NCBI GenBank assembly: GCA_934489735.1
Contig: CAKSSR010000007.1
Location: 10,982 to 74,981, forward strand
DNA: 64,000 nucleotides
DNA from: an uncultured Eubacteriales bacterium
GTDB taxonomy: Bacteria; Bacillota; Clostridia; Oscillospirales; Acutalibacteraceae
Direction of reading: 5' to 3'
Below the pieces are notes generated by a model, which saw nothing but the letters and a program-made list of their open reading frames with translations, had not been told where the DNA came from and did not search any database. This document shows positions 27,571 through 36,875 of this stretch, one piece after another. Both the position numbers and the translations under genes were made by a program. Position 1 is the first letter of the stretch, and the number at the start of each line of letters is the position of its first letter.

Positions 27571-29853
27571 ATGATATGTGTACGATGTAAAAAGAGACCT
27601 GCAATGGTCTTTGTATCTTCTAAAAACGAGGCTGAGGAGGATGTAAGAGGTTATTGCATGAAATGTGCTAGAGAATTAGGAATAAGGCCAATAAATGATA
27701 TAATTGACAAGATGAAAATAGATGGAGATGAATTAGACGAGATACAAGATCGTTTATGTGAGATATTGAGAGATGACGAAGAAGATGAAGAAGACATAAG
27801 TGAAGACAATCGTTCGAGACTATTTCCATTTGTTCAGAACATGTTAGGGGAGACATTTGGATGTAATGACAATGACGATTCCAACTCAGGTGCAGAGAAA
27901 TCTAAGAATGAAAGAGAAAGAATATTCAAAAGAAAAAAGAAGAGGAACCTTGACTTATACTGTTACAACCTAACGAGTAAGGCAAAAAAAGGGGAATTAG
28001 ACCTTATTATAGGGAGAGAGAAAGAAATTTCAAGAGTAGTTCAGATTTTAAGTAGAAGGACCAAGAACAATCCATGTCTCATAGGAGAGCCAGGGGTAGG
28101 AAAGACAGCGATAGCCGAAGGGTTAGCCATAAAGATATCTGAAGGGGACGTTCCGAGCAGACTAAAGAATAAAGAAATATATTTACTAGACTTAACAGCT
28201 TTAGTAGCAGGCACGCAATTTAGAGGGCAATTTGAAGCGAGGATTAAAGGCTTAATAGAAGAGGTAAAAAAAGCGGGGAATGTAATATTATTCATTGACG
28301 AGGTGCATAACATATCATCTGCAGGTGATGCTGATGGGGCAATGAATGCAGCGAACATATTAAAGCCTGCCTTATCGAGGGGAGAAATACAAGTAATAGG
28401 TGCAACAACTTTTGATGAATATAGGAAGTATATAGAAAAGGATACTGCACTTGAGAGAAGGTTTCAGCCTGTCAAGATAGAGGAACCATCAGTTGAAGAC
28501 ACTGTTAAATTATTAAAAGGGATCAAGATTTATTATGAAAATTATCATAGCGTGATGATTCCTGATGAATTATTAATGAAAATGGTAATATTATCAGAGA
28601 GATATATAACAGACAGGTTTTTACCGGACAAAGCCATAGACATAATGGATGAGTCCTGCGCACATGCGGCCATAAGAAATAAAGACTTAGATGAATATAA
28701 TGATATAGAAGTGGACGTAGCCGAAAAGAAGAAGAGAGAAGATGACTTAGCACTTCAAAGCGAAGAGATAGACTACGAGAAGCTAGCGGAACTCAGGTGC
28801 GAGATATCAAGACTTGAGAGCAGGAAAGAGGAGTTATATTCAAAGATCAAGGATTACAAAGTAACGAGTGAAGACATAGCGAGTGTAATAGAGTTATGGA
28901 CTGGAATACCTGCATCGAAGATAAAAGAGAACGAACTTAAGAAACTTGCAAATATGGAAGAAGTATTAAGTGAGAAGATAATAGGTCAGGACGAGGGAGT
29001 AAAAGCAGTTGCAGCGGCTATCAAGAGGAACAGAGTTGCAATAAGTCCGAGGAGAAGACCAGCATCATTTATTTTTGTAGGGCCGACAGGCGTAGGTAAG
29101 ACAGAATTAGTAAAAGTTTTATCAGAGCAACTATTTGACACGCCTGATACTTTAATCAGACTTGACATGTCAGAGTTTATGGAGAAACATGCAGTATCAA
29201 GATTAATTGGTTCACCGCCAGGTTATGTAGGATATGAAGAATCTGGACAATTGACAGAGAAAGTTAGAAGAAAGCCATATTCAGTTTTACTTTTTGATGA
29301 AATAGAGAAAGCACATCCAGATGTATTGAACATACTATTACAAGTGATGGACGAAGGGTCTGTAACTGACTCGCATGGGCACAAAGTAAACTTTGAAAAT
29401 ACAGTCATAGTGATGACATCTAATGCTGGAAGTGATAAAAGTGACAGCCCATTAGGATTTGGCAAGAGTGAGTATGATATTAATAAAGAAAAGGTAATGA
29501 AAGCTCTTTCAGACTTCTTAAGGCCAGAGTTTTTGAGTAGAGTTGATGAGATTGTCATATTCAAGCGTCTAACAGAGGAAGAGTATGTAAAGGTTGCGAA
29601 GCTTATGTTAGATGAATATATAGAGTCATTAAAAGAAAGAAACATAGAATTACTTATAGATGAAGAAGTTTATAAATGGTTAGCGAAAAAATCTATTGAT
29701 GGCAAGAGTGGAGCAAGAGACATAAGAAACTTAATAAGACGAGATATCGAAGATAGATTTGCTAATTTATTTATTGACAACATAGACAGAGAAATAAAGA
29801 AGATCAAGATAAGCATAAATGACGATAATGCGTCATGTGAGATAATAGATTAA
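27571..29853 (+). CDS. clpE: Clp ATPase with N-terminal zinc finger (ClpE-like)
   Basis: A 760-residue unfoldase. Residues 1-40 form a CxxC...CxxC zinc finger (CVRCKKRPA and CMKC), as in ClpE. D1 has GEPGVGKTA and FIDEVHNI with pore loop GTQFRGQFE; D2 has GPTGVGKTE and LLFDEIEKAHPD. An LGF tripeptide at SPLGFGKS is the kind of loop that docks ClpP. A helical middle segment lies between D1 and D2. ATG at 27571 has AAGGAG 7 bp upstream. It should feed unfolded proteins to ClpP, which is not in the window. Confidence 0.9.
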   Translation: MICVRCKKRPAMVFVSSKNEAEEDVRGYCMKCARELGIRPINDIIDKMKIDGDELDEIQDRLCEILRDDEEDEEDISEDNRSRLFPFVQNMLGETFGCNDNDDSNSGAEKSKNERERIFKRKKKRNLDLYCYNLTSKAKKGELDLIIGREKEISRVVQILSRRTKNNPCLIGEPGVGKTAIAEGLAIKISEGDVPSRLKNKEIYLLDLTALVAGTQFRGQFEARIKGLIEEVKKAGNVILFIDEVHNISSAGDADGAMNAANILKPALSRGEIQVIGATTFDEYRKYIEKDTALERRFQPVKIEEPSVEDTVKLLKGIKIYYENYHSVMIPDELLMKMVILSERYITDRFLPDKAIDIMDESCAHAAIRNKDLDEYNDIEVDVAEKKKREDDLALQSEEIDYEKLAELRCEISRLESRKEELYSKIKDYKVTSEDIASVIELWTGIPASKIKENELKKLANMEEVLSEKIIGQDEGVKAVAAAIKRNRVAISPRRRPASFIFVGPTGVGKTELVKVLSEQLFDTPDTLIRLDMSEFMEKHAVSRLIGSPPGYVGYEESGQLTEKVRRKPYSVLLFDEIEKAHPDVLNILLQVMDEGSVTDSHGHKVNFENTVIVMTSNAGSDKSDSPLGFGKSEYDINKEKVMKALSDFLRPEFLSRVDEIVIFKRLTEEEYVKVAKLMLDEYIESLKERNIELLIDEEVYKWLAKKSIDGKSGARDIRNLIRRDIEDRFANLFIDNIDREIKKIKISINDDNASCEIID

Positions 29854-29860
29854 GATCGGG

Positions 29861-29893
29861 AGAGAAGTCGGAACAATTCGATTTCTCTTTTCT
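29861..29893 (+). terminator. Terminator of clpE-like gene
   Basis: AGAGAAGTCG (29861-29870) pairs with CGATTTCTCT (29879-29888) with one mismatch, followed by TTTCT. Confidence 0.6.
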
Positions 29894-29971
29894 ATAGGTT
29901 TGTTTACAAATGTAAGCGAAAATTCACGGATTTTTAGATTATTTTAAGGCAAAGAGAAGGAGTATTTTAAA

Positions 29972-30511
29972 ATGATTAAGAAAATTATAAGCATTTGCTT
30001 ATGTTCAATGGGCATAGCATTGACTTCGGGCTTAGAAACGACAGCATTTACAAAGGAAGAAGTTGTAAGATTAAGAGAAGAACTATATCAAAATATAGAT
30101 ACGGATCCAAAAGTAACGATAGACTTCTTTTATTCTAGATTAAAGCCGTTTTTTATTGATATTGAAGATGGCGAAGTATACAGAGCTATGTATGGATTAT
30201 TGAGAATTATGAAACTTTATTACGGAAGTACAGAATTGGAATCGATGCTAGAACGAATGGATGCCGATTGTAAGGAATTTTTACTTGAGCGCAAGATTAA
30301 TTCTCTCGTAGATAAGATTGTAATTAATCGTCATAGCCTTTCAATATGCTTTTGTTACAATGTAGTGAGAAAAGGAATGAACTATGATGAAGCATGGGAT
30401 AACATTCTAGATATGCTTCAAAATGAAGACATTGGGCAACTATTATTAAAGTCCTGTAACAATTTTGAACTGTCAATATTAAAGTCTAAAGGAATAGTTG
30501 ATATAAATTGA
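29972..30511 (+). CDS. Exported helical protein, stand-alone copy of the deubiquitinase N-terminal module
   Basis: A 179-residue protein with a signal peptide (about 1-27) and one all-helical domain. It aligns over its whole length with residues 1-190 of the deubiquitinase-like protein 311 bp downstream: shared landmarks are ISICLCS-[MA]GI, HFYS/FFYS-x-[LI]KPFF, E[VI]YRAM-[YC]GL, MKLYY and CFCYNV/YFCYNV-[VI]R-[KR]GM-[ND]YD. I know no named family. The pair suggests duplication and use of this module as an effector or anchoring domain. Function unknown. Confidence 0.75.
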   Translation: MIKKIISICLCSMGIALTSGLETTAFTKEEVVRLREELYQNIDTDPKVTIDFFYSRLKPFFIDIEDGEVYRAMYGLLRIMKLYYGSTELESMLERMDADCKEFLLERKINSLVDKIVINRHSLSICFCYNVVRKGMNYDEAWDNILDMLQNEDIGQLLLKSCNNFELSILKSKGIVDIN

Positions 30512-30543
30512 AAAAAAGAAGCAACAAGATGATAATTTTAAAA

Positions 30544-30582
30544 GAGAAATTGAGATGAAAAAGATTTCAATTTCTTTTTTTA
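30544..30582 (+). terminator. Terminator of the module gene
   Basis: AGAAATTGAGAT pairs with ATTTCAATTTCT, followed by TTTTTTAT. Confidence 0.7.
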
Positions 30583-30642
30583 TATAAATTAAATACATAT
30601 TTTTTATATAATAATGGCAATTGTATAGCCAATTTATTAATC

Positions 30643-30716
30643 TGTTATTTCTAATGTTAAGATTTTGTTAAATTTGGTTCTTAGCCATTGAAATATTAGG
30701 CTGATTGTAATATAAT
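30643..30716 (+). promoter_or_regulatory. PHO-box-like repeats and promoter of deubiquitinase gene
   Basis: TGTTAA at 30655-30660 and 30666-30671 are exactly 11 bp apart, with TGTTAT at 30643-30648 upstream. After TGTTAA come 15 bp and ATTGAAATAT, as in the GNAT promoter. The best -10, TATAAT at 30711-30716, lies 39 bp past the last repeat, 12 bp further than in the other two cases. Confidence 0.45.
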
Positions 30717-30821
30717 AGTATTCGTAATGGATGCGTATGAGATTGAATTTTTTGTATCAGTTTAAAATATGATTGTATTGCATCTAAAATTTGTATCGTA
30801 AGTTTAGAAAGGAATATTAAA

Positions 30822-32675
30822 ATGATAAGTAACAAGATTAAAAAGGCTTTAAGTATCTGCTTATGCTCAGCAGGTATTACCGGAATATTAGGATTGGGAA
30901 CAATGGCAGCTACGAAACAGGACGCTATGGAAGCCAGAAGAGCATATTATAAAGCAACAGATAGAGATTTGGGAGGTCTTGTAGACCATTTCTATTCTAT
31001 TATTAAGCCATTCTTTGAAGGTACTGACGACGAGGAAATATATCGTGCTATGTGTGGCTTGTTTAAAATGATGAAACTTTATTACGATTCTGTAGAAGTT
31101 AATCATGCTTTATCAGATGCACAATCAAATGCTAGGGCATATTTGCTTGCACATAATACTCAAGGAAGAAAAGTATTTAACGGAAATGAAGTTGAAATTA
31201 CTCATTCGAGACTTACAACATACTTCTGTTATAATGTTATAAGGAGAGGTATGGATTATGATGACGCATTTTTTAGCGCTTTAGGATCTTTTAGAAACAA
31301 AGATTGTATTGAAAAAATAATGTCAGTGACCTGTGTTAAAGCAGAAAAAGATTTGTTGAGGATAAAAGGGATTGAACTTGGTACAGCTAGTACAGATTAT
31401 AAAAAAGAAAGTATGGAAGTAGAAAGTCCTATAGCTAGCGTTGATAGTGGTACAAAGAAGGCAGAAAAAGCAGTAGTTGAAGAAGATAAAATGACAGATG
31501 ATGAGGAAAAATCAGCAAATAAAGAGAATATGGACTCACAAAACAGCAGCAGTGATACCAGTAGTGATGGATTGATAGCAGCGTATATGCAAGAAGAAGA
31601 GATTAGAAAAGATCGTGAATTAGATAATTTTAGAAGAAGAATAGCAAGAGAGCGAAGCGCAAGAAGTGGGTTTGGAGAGTATAGATACGGCTTTGGTTAT
31701 GGTTATGATGCTGTAAGAGACCATGATATAGACTTTTTAAGCGGATATGGAATGGATGGAGCTATGTACAGGAATCATGATGTATCATATAAGAGAAGTG
31801 CTAGCCCAATGTACAAAAAAAGCAATATTTATGATTCATCTTTATATGATGTTGATACAGAGAGAAAGGGAGAGAAGCTACCTGAAGGCTCTGATGTAAG
31901 TAGAGTGAGACCATTCTTTAACTTTAATAATGCATGTTATATGAATGCAGCTATCGCTCAACTATATTTTATAGATAGTATTAGAGATTACATTTTAGCA
32001 TTAGGTCCTGGCGAGAGTGAAGAATTAGAAGCAATTAAGTGCCTATTTATGTATTTTAATGGAGATAGATCTATTACTGAGGCTGATGTCGACAGAAGTA
32101 GGGCTATTTTAAAACATAACGGGGTACAACGTAGCGTAGATGAAGTATATGATACGGTCATATATGCACTTGCAGAGAAAATGAACAATGTAGTCAATAA
32201 GGGAGTAAATGATTTAGAATGTATAAAACTGCCAAATGGTAAGAATCTTATATTCAACCCCTTATTATTGCATGGTTTAGGGGAAGCAGATTTTAATAAA
32301 CCATTAATAGAAATGATCAGAACAGGTGGTAAAAGATTTGAAAATGTTAAATTAGGCTCAGCAAATGACGATGTTGTTATATATGTGGCAAATAAACCTT
32401 TGGATACAGAAGGAAGAAGAATAGGAGAAATTGAAGCAGAAGACTCATATGAAAACCAAGGCGTAAGATATCAATTATCTGAAGTAGTAATACATAATAG
32501 TTTTACAGGGTCTGTTGTGAATGGTCAAGGACATTATTACCTACTCCATAGGGATCCTAGAGATGGAGCTTGGTACGAGGTAAATGACTTTAGGATAACT
32601 AAAAAAGAGGATAGAGAAGTTAGAGAACTAGCCAGGACAAATGGGCTTTGGTTTGTTTACAAAAGAGTGAACTAA
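30822..32675 (+). CDS. Exported ubiquitin-specific-protease-like (deubiquitinase) effector
   Basis: A 617-residue protein. Residues 1-29 are a Sec signal, 30-190 the helical module shared with the upstream gene, 190-365 a disordered acidic and then Arg/Tyr-rich linker, and about 366-615 a papain-like USP/UCH domain. The Cys box NFNNACYMNAAIAQL holds Cys372 (USP consensus NxGNTCYMNS); the His box GQGHYYLLHRD holds His571; WYEVNDFRI supplies Asn588/Asp589 of the catalytic third position. Bacteria lack ubiquitin, so the substrate should be eukaryotic ubiquitin or ubiquitin-like conjugates. Activity could be toward other modifiers. Confidence 0.85.
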   Translation: MISNKIKKALSICLCSAGITGILGLGTMAATKQDAMEARRAYYKATDRDLGGLVDHFYSIIKPFFEGTDDEEIYRAMCGLFKMMKLYYDSVEVNHALSDAQSNARAYLLAHNTQGRKVFNGNEVEITHSRLTTYFCYNVIRRGMDYDDAFFSALGSFRNKDCIEKIMSVTCVKAEKDLLRIKGIELGTASTDYKKESMEVESPIASVDSGTKKAEKAVVEEDKMTDDEEKSANKENMDSQNSSSDTSSDGLIAAYMQEEEIRKDRELDNFRRRIARERSARSGFGEYRYGFGYGYDAVRDHDIDFLSGYGMDGAMYRNHDVSYKRSASPMYKKSNIYDSSLYDVDTERKGEKLPEGSDVSRVRPFFNFNNACYMNAAIAQLYFIDSIRDYILALGPGESEELEAIKCLFMYFNGDRSITEADVDRSRAILKHNGVQRSVDEVYDTVIYALAEKMNNVVNKGVNDLECIKLPNGKNLIFNPLLLHGLGEADFNKPLIEMIRTGGKRFENVKLGSANDDVVIYVANKPLDTEGRRIGEIEAEDSYENQGVRYQLSEVVIHNSFTGSVVNGQGHYYLLHRDPRDGAWYEVNDFRITKKEDREVRELARTNGLWFVYKRVN

Positions 32676-32702
32676 TTATTAATCATTAAAATAGTAAAAT
32701 AT

Positions 32703-32758
32703 ATGCATAATCTTAACGTTTGATATAGTTAAGGTTATGCATTCTTTGTTTTTTCTTT
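32703..32758 (+). terminator. Strong terminator of deubiquitinase gene
   Basis: ATGCATAATCTTAAC (32703-32717) pairs with GTTAAGGTTATGCAT (32728-32742), followed by a T-rich run. Confidence 0.85.
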
Positions 32759-33761
32759 ATTTATTTATACTTTCGAATATCAAATTCAAAAAATTTTCAA
32801 ATGAATATTTCTTATATATTTCTTCAGGCAGTTCTTCATATTTAGATTTAAAGAATTTCTCATCCAATTTAATATTATTTACATCCAGTACATATTGGTT
32901 TGAAGGCCTGTAGTAGTCTTTTCCTTTACAATTAAATGTAGTTACTAACTTTTTCTTCATTCCTATCATTTCGCCTAATCGAGTTGTTGCCCCAGCTTGA
33001 TTACTTTCTTCTATTTCTAATACAGCTCTACTCTTTTCATATATATCTATCATTTCTTTAGTTGATAGTGGTTTAAATTTGATATCTTTTATATTCTTAA
33101 ATTGAGATGATAATAGTTTCTTTGCTAAGAATAATATTCTTGATGGCATAAATTGATATAGATACAGATTCAAATTATACTTGTCGCATTCCCTTTTTAT
33201 TTGTTCCAATACTTTAGGCCTGATAGAATGTATAGTACCTATAAAAGCCAGATCATATTCGAAGTTGTCATTTGATTGATTATTTGTAAATTCGCTTGAA
33301 TATCCCCAATAGGCATATTTCATATTTCTATTTTTAGATACATCTTCCGGATCGAATGAATATATATTATCAAACAAATGTAATTTTTTTTCTATTCCAT
33401 TAATATTTTTAATTGAATCCCATAGAAATAGTATCTGTTTTGCATCTTTATACTTATTTTTGACGAACTTTATCACTTTTTCGGTAGGGGACTCGCATTT
33501 TATCCATAATACTGCATCATAATTTCTATTTAGACTGTTAATTGTTTTATAGAAATAGTTCTCTACGACTGGATGATATATCTTCAAATTTAATCTTGAT
33601 GATACTTTAGATAAAAATGAGTTAGATACTCTTTCATTTATTAGATCTACGTTAGCTCCAAGTTTAATCAATTCACTTTTTATTCTCTTATGGTAATCGA
33701 AAAAGAACGGAGTGATTATTAATATATTCTTATCTTTAAATCTCGTTGTCGGGCTCATCAT
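32757..33761 (-). CDS. Glycosyltransferase, CgeB-like
   Basis: A 334-residue soluble protein of the GT-B type. The N-terminal half has ITPFFFDYHKRI and WDSIKNINGIEKK with SFDPEDV; the C-terminal half has AVLEIEESNQAGATTRLGE, the nucleotide-sugar site region of CgeB/DUF3880-type transferases used in spore-coat or surface polysaccharide synthesis. Its start overlaps the end of the sugar-transferase gene by 26 bp, so both are co-translated. Acceptor unknown. Confidence 0.75.
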   Translation of the reverse strand: MMSPTTRFKDKNILIITPFFFDYHKRIKSELIKLGANVDLINERVSNSFLSKVSSRLNLKIYHPVVENYFYKTINSLNRNYDAVLWIKCESPTEKVIKFVKNKYKDAKQILFLWDSIKNINGIEKKLHLFDNIYSFDPEDVSKNRNMKYAYWGYSSEFTNNQSNDNFEYDLAFIGTIHSIRPKVLEQIKRECDKYNLNLYLYQFMPSRILFLAKKLLSSQFKNIKDIKFKPLSTKEMIDIYEKSRAVLEIEESNQAGATTRLGEMIGMKKKLVTTFNCKGKDYYRPSNQYVLDVNNIKLDEKFFKSKYEELPEEIYKKYSFENFLNLIFESINK

Positions 33762-35181
33762 TTATCTCCTTATTTTCGCTATTATTTTCATTATTATTAT
33801 TGTCTTGTATCATAGCAGTTGTATTACCTTCTTTAATTCCTTCAGTACTTTCAGGAATAAATATTATCTTGAGAGTCAAAAGTATCATCTTCAGATCAAA
33901 TATTATTGACTGCTGGTTGATATATATTAAATCCAGCTTTAATTTATCTAAAGGAGTTGTATTATATTTGCCAAATATTTGAGCATATCCAGTGAGGCCT
34001 GCTTTTACTTTTAATCTTAAACTGAATTCTGGAATTGTCTGAAGGTATTCTTGTTCTATTTCAGGACGTTCTGGTCGAGGGCCAACTATTGACATATCTC
34101 CTTTTAGTATATTTATAAGTTGAGGTAGCTCATCTATCCTTGTTTTTCTAATAAAGTTCCCTATAGGAGTTATTCTATTATCATTTTTTGATGACAATCT
34201 AGCAACGCCGTTCTCTTCTGCATTAACGATCATGCTTCTAAACTTATATATTTCGAATTCCTTATGATTCTTAGTCAATCTTATTTGCTTATAGAATACT
34301 GGTCCATGGTCATTCAATTTAATTAAGATAGATACTATTATAAATACAGGCGAAAACAATATCAATGCAATAGCTGAGCAGACGATATCAAAAAACCTCT
34401 TAAAGAATAAATAATGCCACTTATTACTGTTGTTCTGTCTCTTAGTCCTTATAAATGGAGTGTCAAATGCATGAGAAATATCAAAGCACATTGTCAAGAT
34501 ATCAGGGATACCTCTAGTTATATATATATCTACGTTGTTTTTTTCTCCAAAAAATACAATGCGATCTCGAATTTCTGTAGACACATTGTATAAGTAGACT
34601 TGATCTATGTCATTCAATTTATCCATGTTATCATCTATTTCTAATTCATTTATACAGTCTATGATTTCATATCTATTATAGATTTTAATTTTTTCTATCA
34701 TTTTCTCTTTAAAAGATAAGTAATCGTTGGAATGGTATATAATAATTACTCTTTTAGGCTCTTCAAACCTCATATATAGTCTGTGAAAGTATAATATTAT
34801 CAAAGTTTCTATTGCAATTTCAATTAGAAAGACTAAAAATATAGGCACTGGGTTAATAATTCTATGGTAGTAGATGCTATATTCTAAATATAATATGGAA
34901 TTTGCGAATCCGAATGATAATATTTGACTATATATTATCTCCGGGATAGAAAATGATCCCAACCTGTTAGCTTTATATAACCTTTCGAAGACGTGATATA
35001 TGGAGAGATAGATTATGTTGACACATAGTAACTTTAATATTCCTAAGGTACTGCATATCCACCAGGGGCTTTGTGTTGTAAGCCACATTATAGAAATTAG
35101 TAAAGCTCCTAAAATTCTATTGGATAATGAATATGACATTTTTATTATTTGCTTTTTTTTTTCTTTTTTTAGATTTTCCAA
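33736..35181 (-). CDS. Polyprenyl-phosphate sugar-1-phosphate transferase
   Basis: A 481-residue initiating enzyme of exopolysaccharide or capsule synthesis: it moves a sugar phosphate from a UDP-sugar to undecaprenyl phosphate. Four N-terminal transmembrane helices and a CoA-binding-like region precede a fifth helix and the bacterial sugar transferase domain (KRFFDIVCSAIALILFSPVF, IYKFRSM, KTRIDELPQL, GDMSIVGPRPERP, KAGLTGYAQI). TTG start behind CAGGAA. Only one further glycosyltransferase is linked, so the rest of the pathway lies elsewhere or is lost. Confidence 0.9.
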   Translation of the reverse strand: MENLKKEKKKQIIKMSYSLSNRILGALLISIMWLTTQSPWWICSTLGILKLLCVNIIYLSIYHVFERLYKANRLGSFSIPEIIYSQILSFGFANSILYLEYSIYYHRIINPVPIFLVFLIEIAIETLIILYFHRLYMRFEEPKRVIIIYHSNDYLSFKEKMIEKIKIYNRYEIIDCINELEIDDNMDKLNDIDQVYLYNVSTEIRDRIVFFGEKNNVDIYITRGIPDILTMCFDISHAFDTPFIRTKRQNNSNKWHYLFFKRFFDIVCSAIALILFSPVFIIVSILIKLNDHGPVFYKQIRLTKNHKEFEIYKFRSMIVNAEENGVARLSSKNDNRITPIGNFIRKTRIDELPQLINILKGDMSIVGPRPERPEIEQEYLQTIPEFSLRLKVKAGLTGYAQIFGKYNTTPLDKLKLDLIYINQQSIIFDLKMILLTLKIIFIPESTEGIKEGNTTAMIQDNNNNENNSENKEINDEPDNEI

Positions 35182-35332
35182 ATTAATTCCTGACTTTCAT
35201 ATATATTTTTTTTTACGCAATGGCCATAATTGATGTCAATACTTTCATTCAATATGCTAGTTTAAACAAAAATTATTCAGTCACATGCACAGTATATGAT
35301 ATCAAAAATTTAAATATAATGCAAGCGTTTTA

Positions 35333-35545
35333 AAGCATGGCTTTGATGGTATCTTCTCTATCTCAAATCTTTGTTAAAAAAGCTTCTTTATTATTGGCAA
35401 ACGTCATCATATTACTTAATTTATGTTATACATATCCCTGATGTCTTGGATCTTCCATTATTGCAAATCTCCACTGCGTTTCTTTTTTCTTTTGATTTGT
35501 TTTCTTTTTATGATTCCTTTTTTTATTTTTTATGAAACGAACGTG
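35333..35545 (-). pseudogene. ISAs1-type transposase remnant, copy C
   Basis: Aligns with the 5' part of copy A (shared GGCTTTGATGGTATCTTCT and CAAACGTCATCATATTACTT). It occupies most of the gap between the sugar transferase and the beta-solenoid genes; 35182-35332 shows nothing else clear. Confidence 0.55.
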
Positions 35546-35728
35546 AGTATGTTAATCTATATGCAAGAAAATGTAAAAATGCCTCACTGAGATGTCAAAA
35601 TAAATCAATTTTTAGTAATTGGTTTTATATTTTTCTCAATAAAATGATACAAAATGTCAATGGGATTATTTATTTTAATTTATTTGAATTTATAAAACTA
35701 TTAATGTATACAATTGTCAAAAGATGCA

Positions 35729-35757
35729 TTGACTCTGTCAATAAAATTATATATAAT
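35729..35757 (+). promoter_or_regulatory. Promoter of first beta-solenoid gene
   Basis: TTGACT at 35729-35734, 17-bp spacer, TATAAT at 35752-35757, about 100 bp before the ATG. Confidence 0.6.
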
Positions 35758-35861
35758 TTATAGCATCGGACGCATATTGTAATGAAATGTATTGAAAGAA
35801 TAAAGTATTCTATTGCAATATGATTATAATAGGTAAGATTTTTTTAAAAGGAGAATGCAAT

Positions 35862-36875
35862 ATGAAAAAGTATTTATTGTTTTTTTTTATGATCTTTTTG
35901 ACATCGGCTATGTTTATGCCAGTAAATGTGGCAGCAGTACTAAATATGGTTATAAAAAAAGATGAAGAAGTGACACTAGAACCTGGCATTAAGTATACTA
36001 ATGTGAGAGTGAGAGCAGGTGGGACCTTGGTTGTGCAACCTGGATCGACTGCAGATCATGTGATTTCAACAGGGATAGTACAGATAGAAGGAGGTAAGGT
36101 AACGATGTTGAGTAATGAATGTAGCGGAGAGGTAAGTATAGAAAAAGGCGGACAAGTATATGAATTGAATGATAAATCTACAGGGACGGTAATTGTAGAT
36201 GATGGATGGGTAGCGGCATTAAATAACAGAGGTAATGGAAAGATAAATATATTAGGAAAGGGAAAAGTGAATAAGCTGGATAACCATGCTAATGGGGAAG
36301 TGATAGTGAATGGAGAAACGAACGCTATGTCAATAATAGAATTGAATAATAGAGGTGATGGAGCAATAACTGTATCAGGAGGGACAGTGGGATCATTAAA
36401 TAATACGAGCAGAGGAGAAGTAAACGTATTTCAACAGGGAAAAGTGAACAGATTAGATAATTATGCTAGTGGGAGAGTCGCAATAGATGGAGAAACAGAA
36501 GCAATAATGGTAACGACATTGGATAATAGAAATAATGGATTAATAACTGTATCAGGAGGAACAGTAGGACTATTAAATAATGCTGGCAATGGAGGAATAG
36601 ATATATTGCAACAAGGAAAAGTGAATAGATTGGATAACTATACTAATGGCAAAGTGACAGTGGATGGAGAGACGGATGTAATAGCAGTAGCAACATTAAA
36701 TAATAGAAGTAATGGAGCAATAACGGTATCCAGTGGAATAATAGAATTATTGATTAACGAAGGTAATGGAGAGATAAATATAGAGAAGCTCGGAGAAGTG
36801 AGTAAACTGAATAGCAGAGATCAAAAAACAGTGGCAACGGAAGGAATAGGAATAGAAAAGGGAATGAAAGATTAA
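35862..36875 (+). CDS. Exported beta-solenoid repeat protein
   Basis: A 337-residue protein with a signal peptide (about 1-26) and then repeats of short beta strands and N/G turns. The larger unit is about 58-60 residues: GxIxxLNNxGxGEI[ND]V, QGKVNRLDNYxxGKV, VDGET, then VxxLNNRxxGAITVSGGT. Such N-ladder repeats are expected to form a right-handed beta-helix on the cell surface or in the medium. It stops shortly after the last full repeat with a charged tail, so it may be a truncated version of its downstream relative. AAAGGAG precedes ATG 35862. Confidence 0.8.
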   Translation: MKKYLLFFFMIFLTSAMFMPVNVAAVLNMVIKKDEEVTLEPGIKYTNVRVRAGGTLVVQPGSTADHVISTGIVQIEGGKVTMLSNECSGEVSIEKGGQVYELNDKSTGTVIVDDGWVAALNNRGNGKINILGKGKVNKLDNHANGEVIVNGETNAMSIIELNNRGDGAITVSGGTVGSLNNTSRGEVNVFQQGKVNRLDNYASGRVAIDGETEAIMVTTLDNRNNGLITVSGGTVGLLNNAGNGGIDILQQGKVNRLDNYTNGKVTVDGETDVIAVATLNNRSNGAITVSSGIIELLINEGNGEINIEKLGEVSKLNSRDQKTVATEGIGIEKGMKD

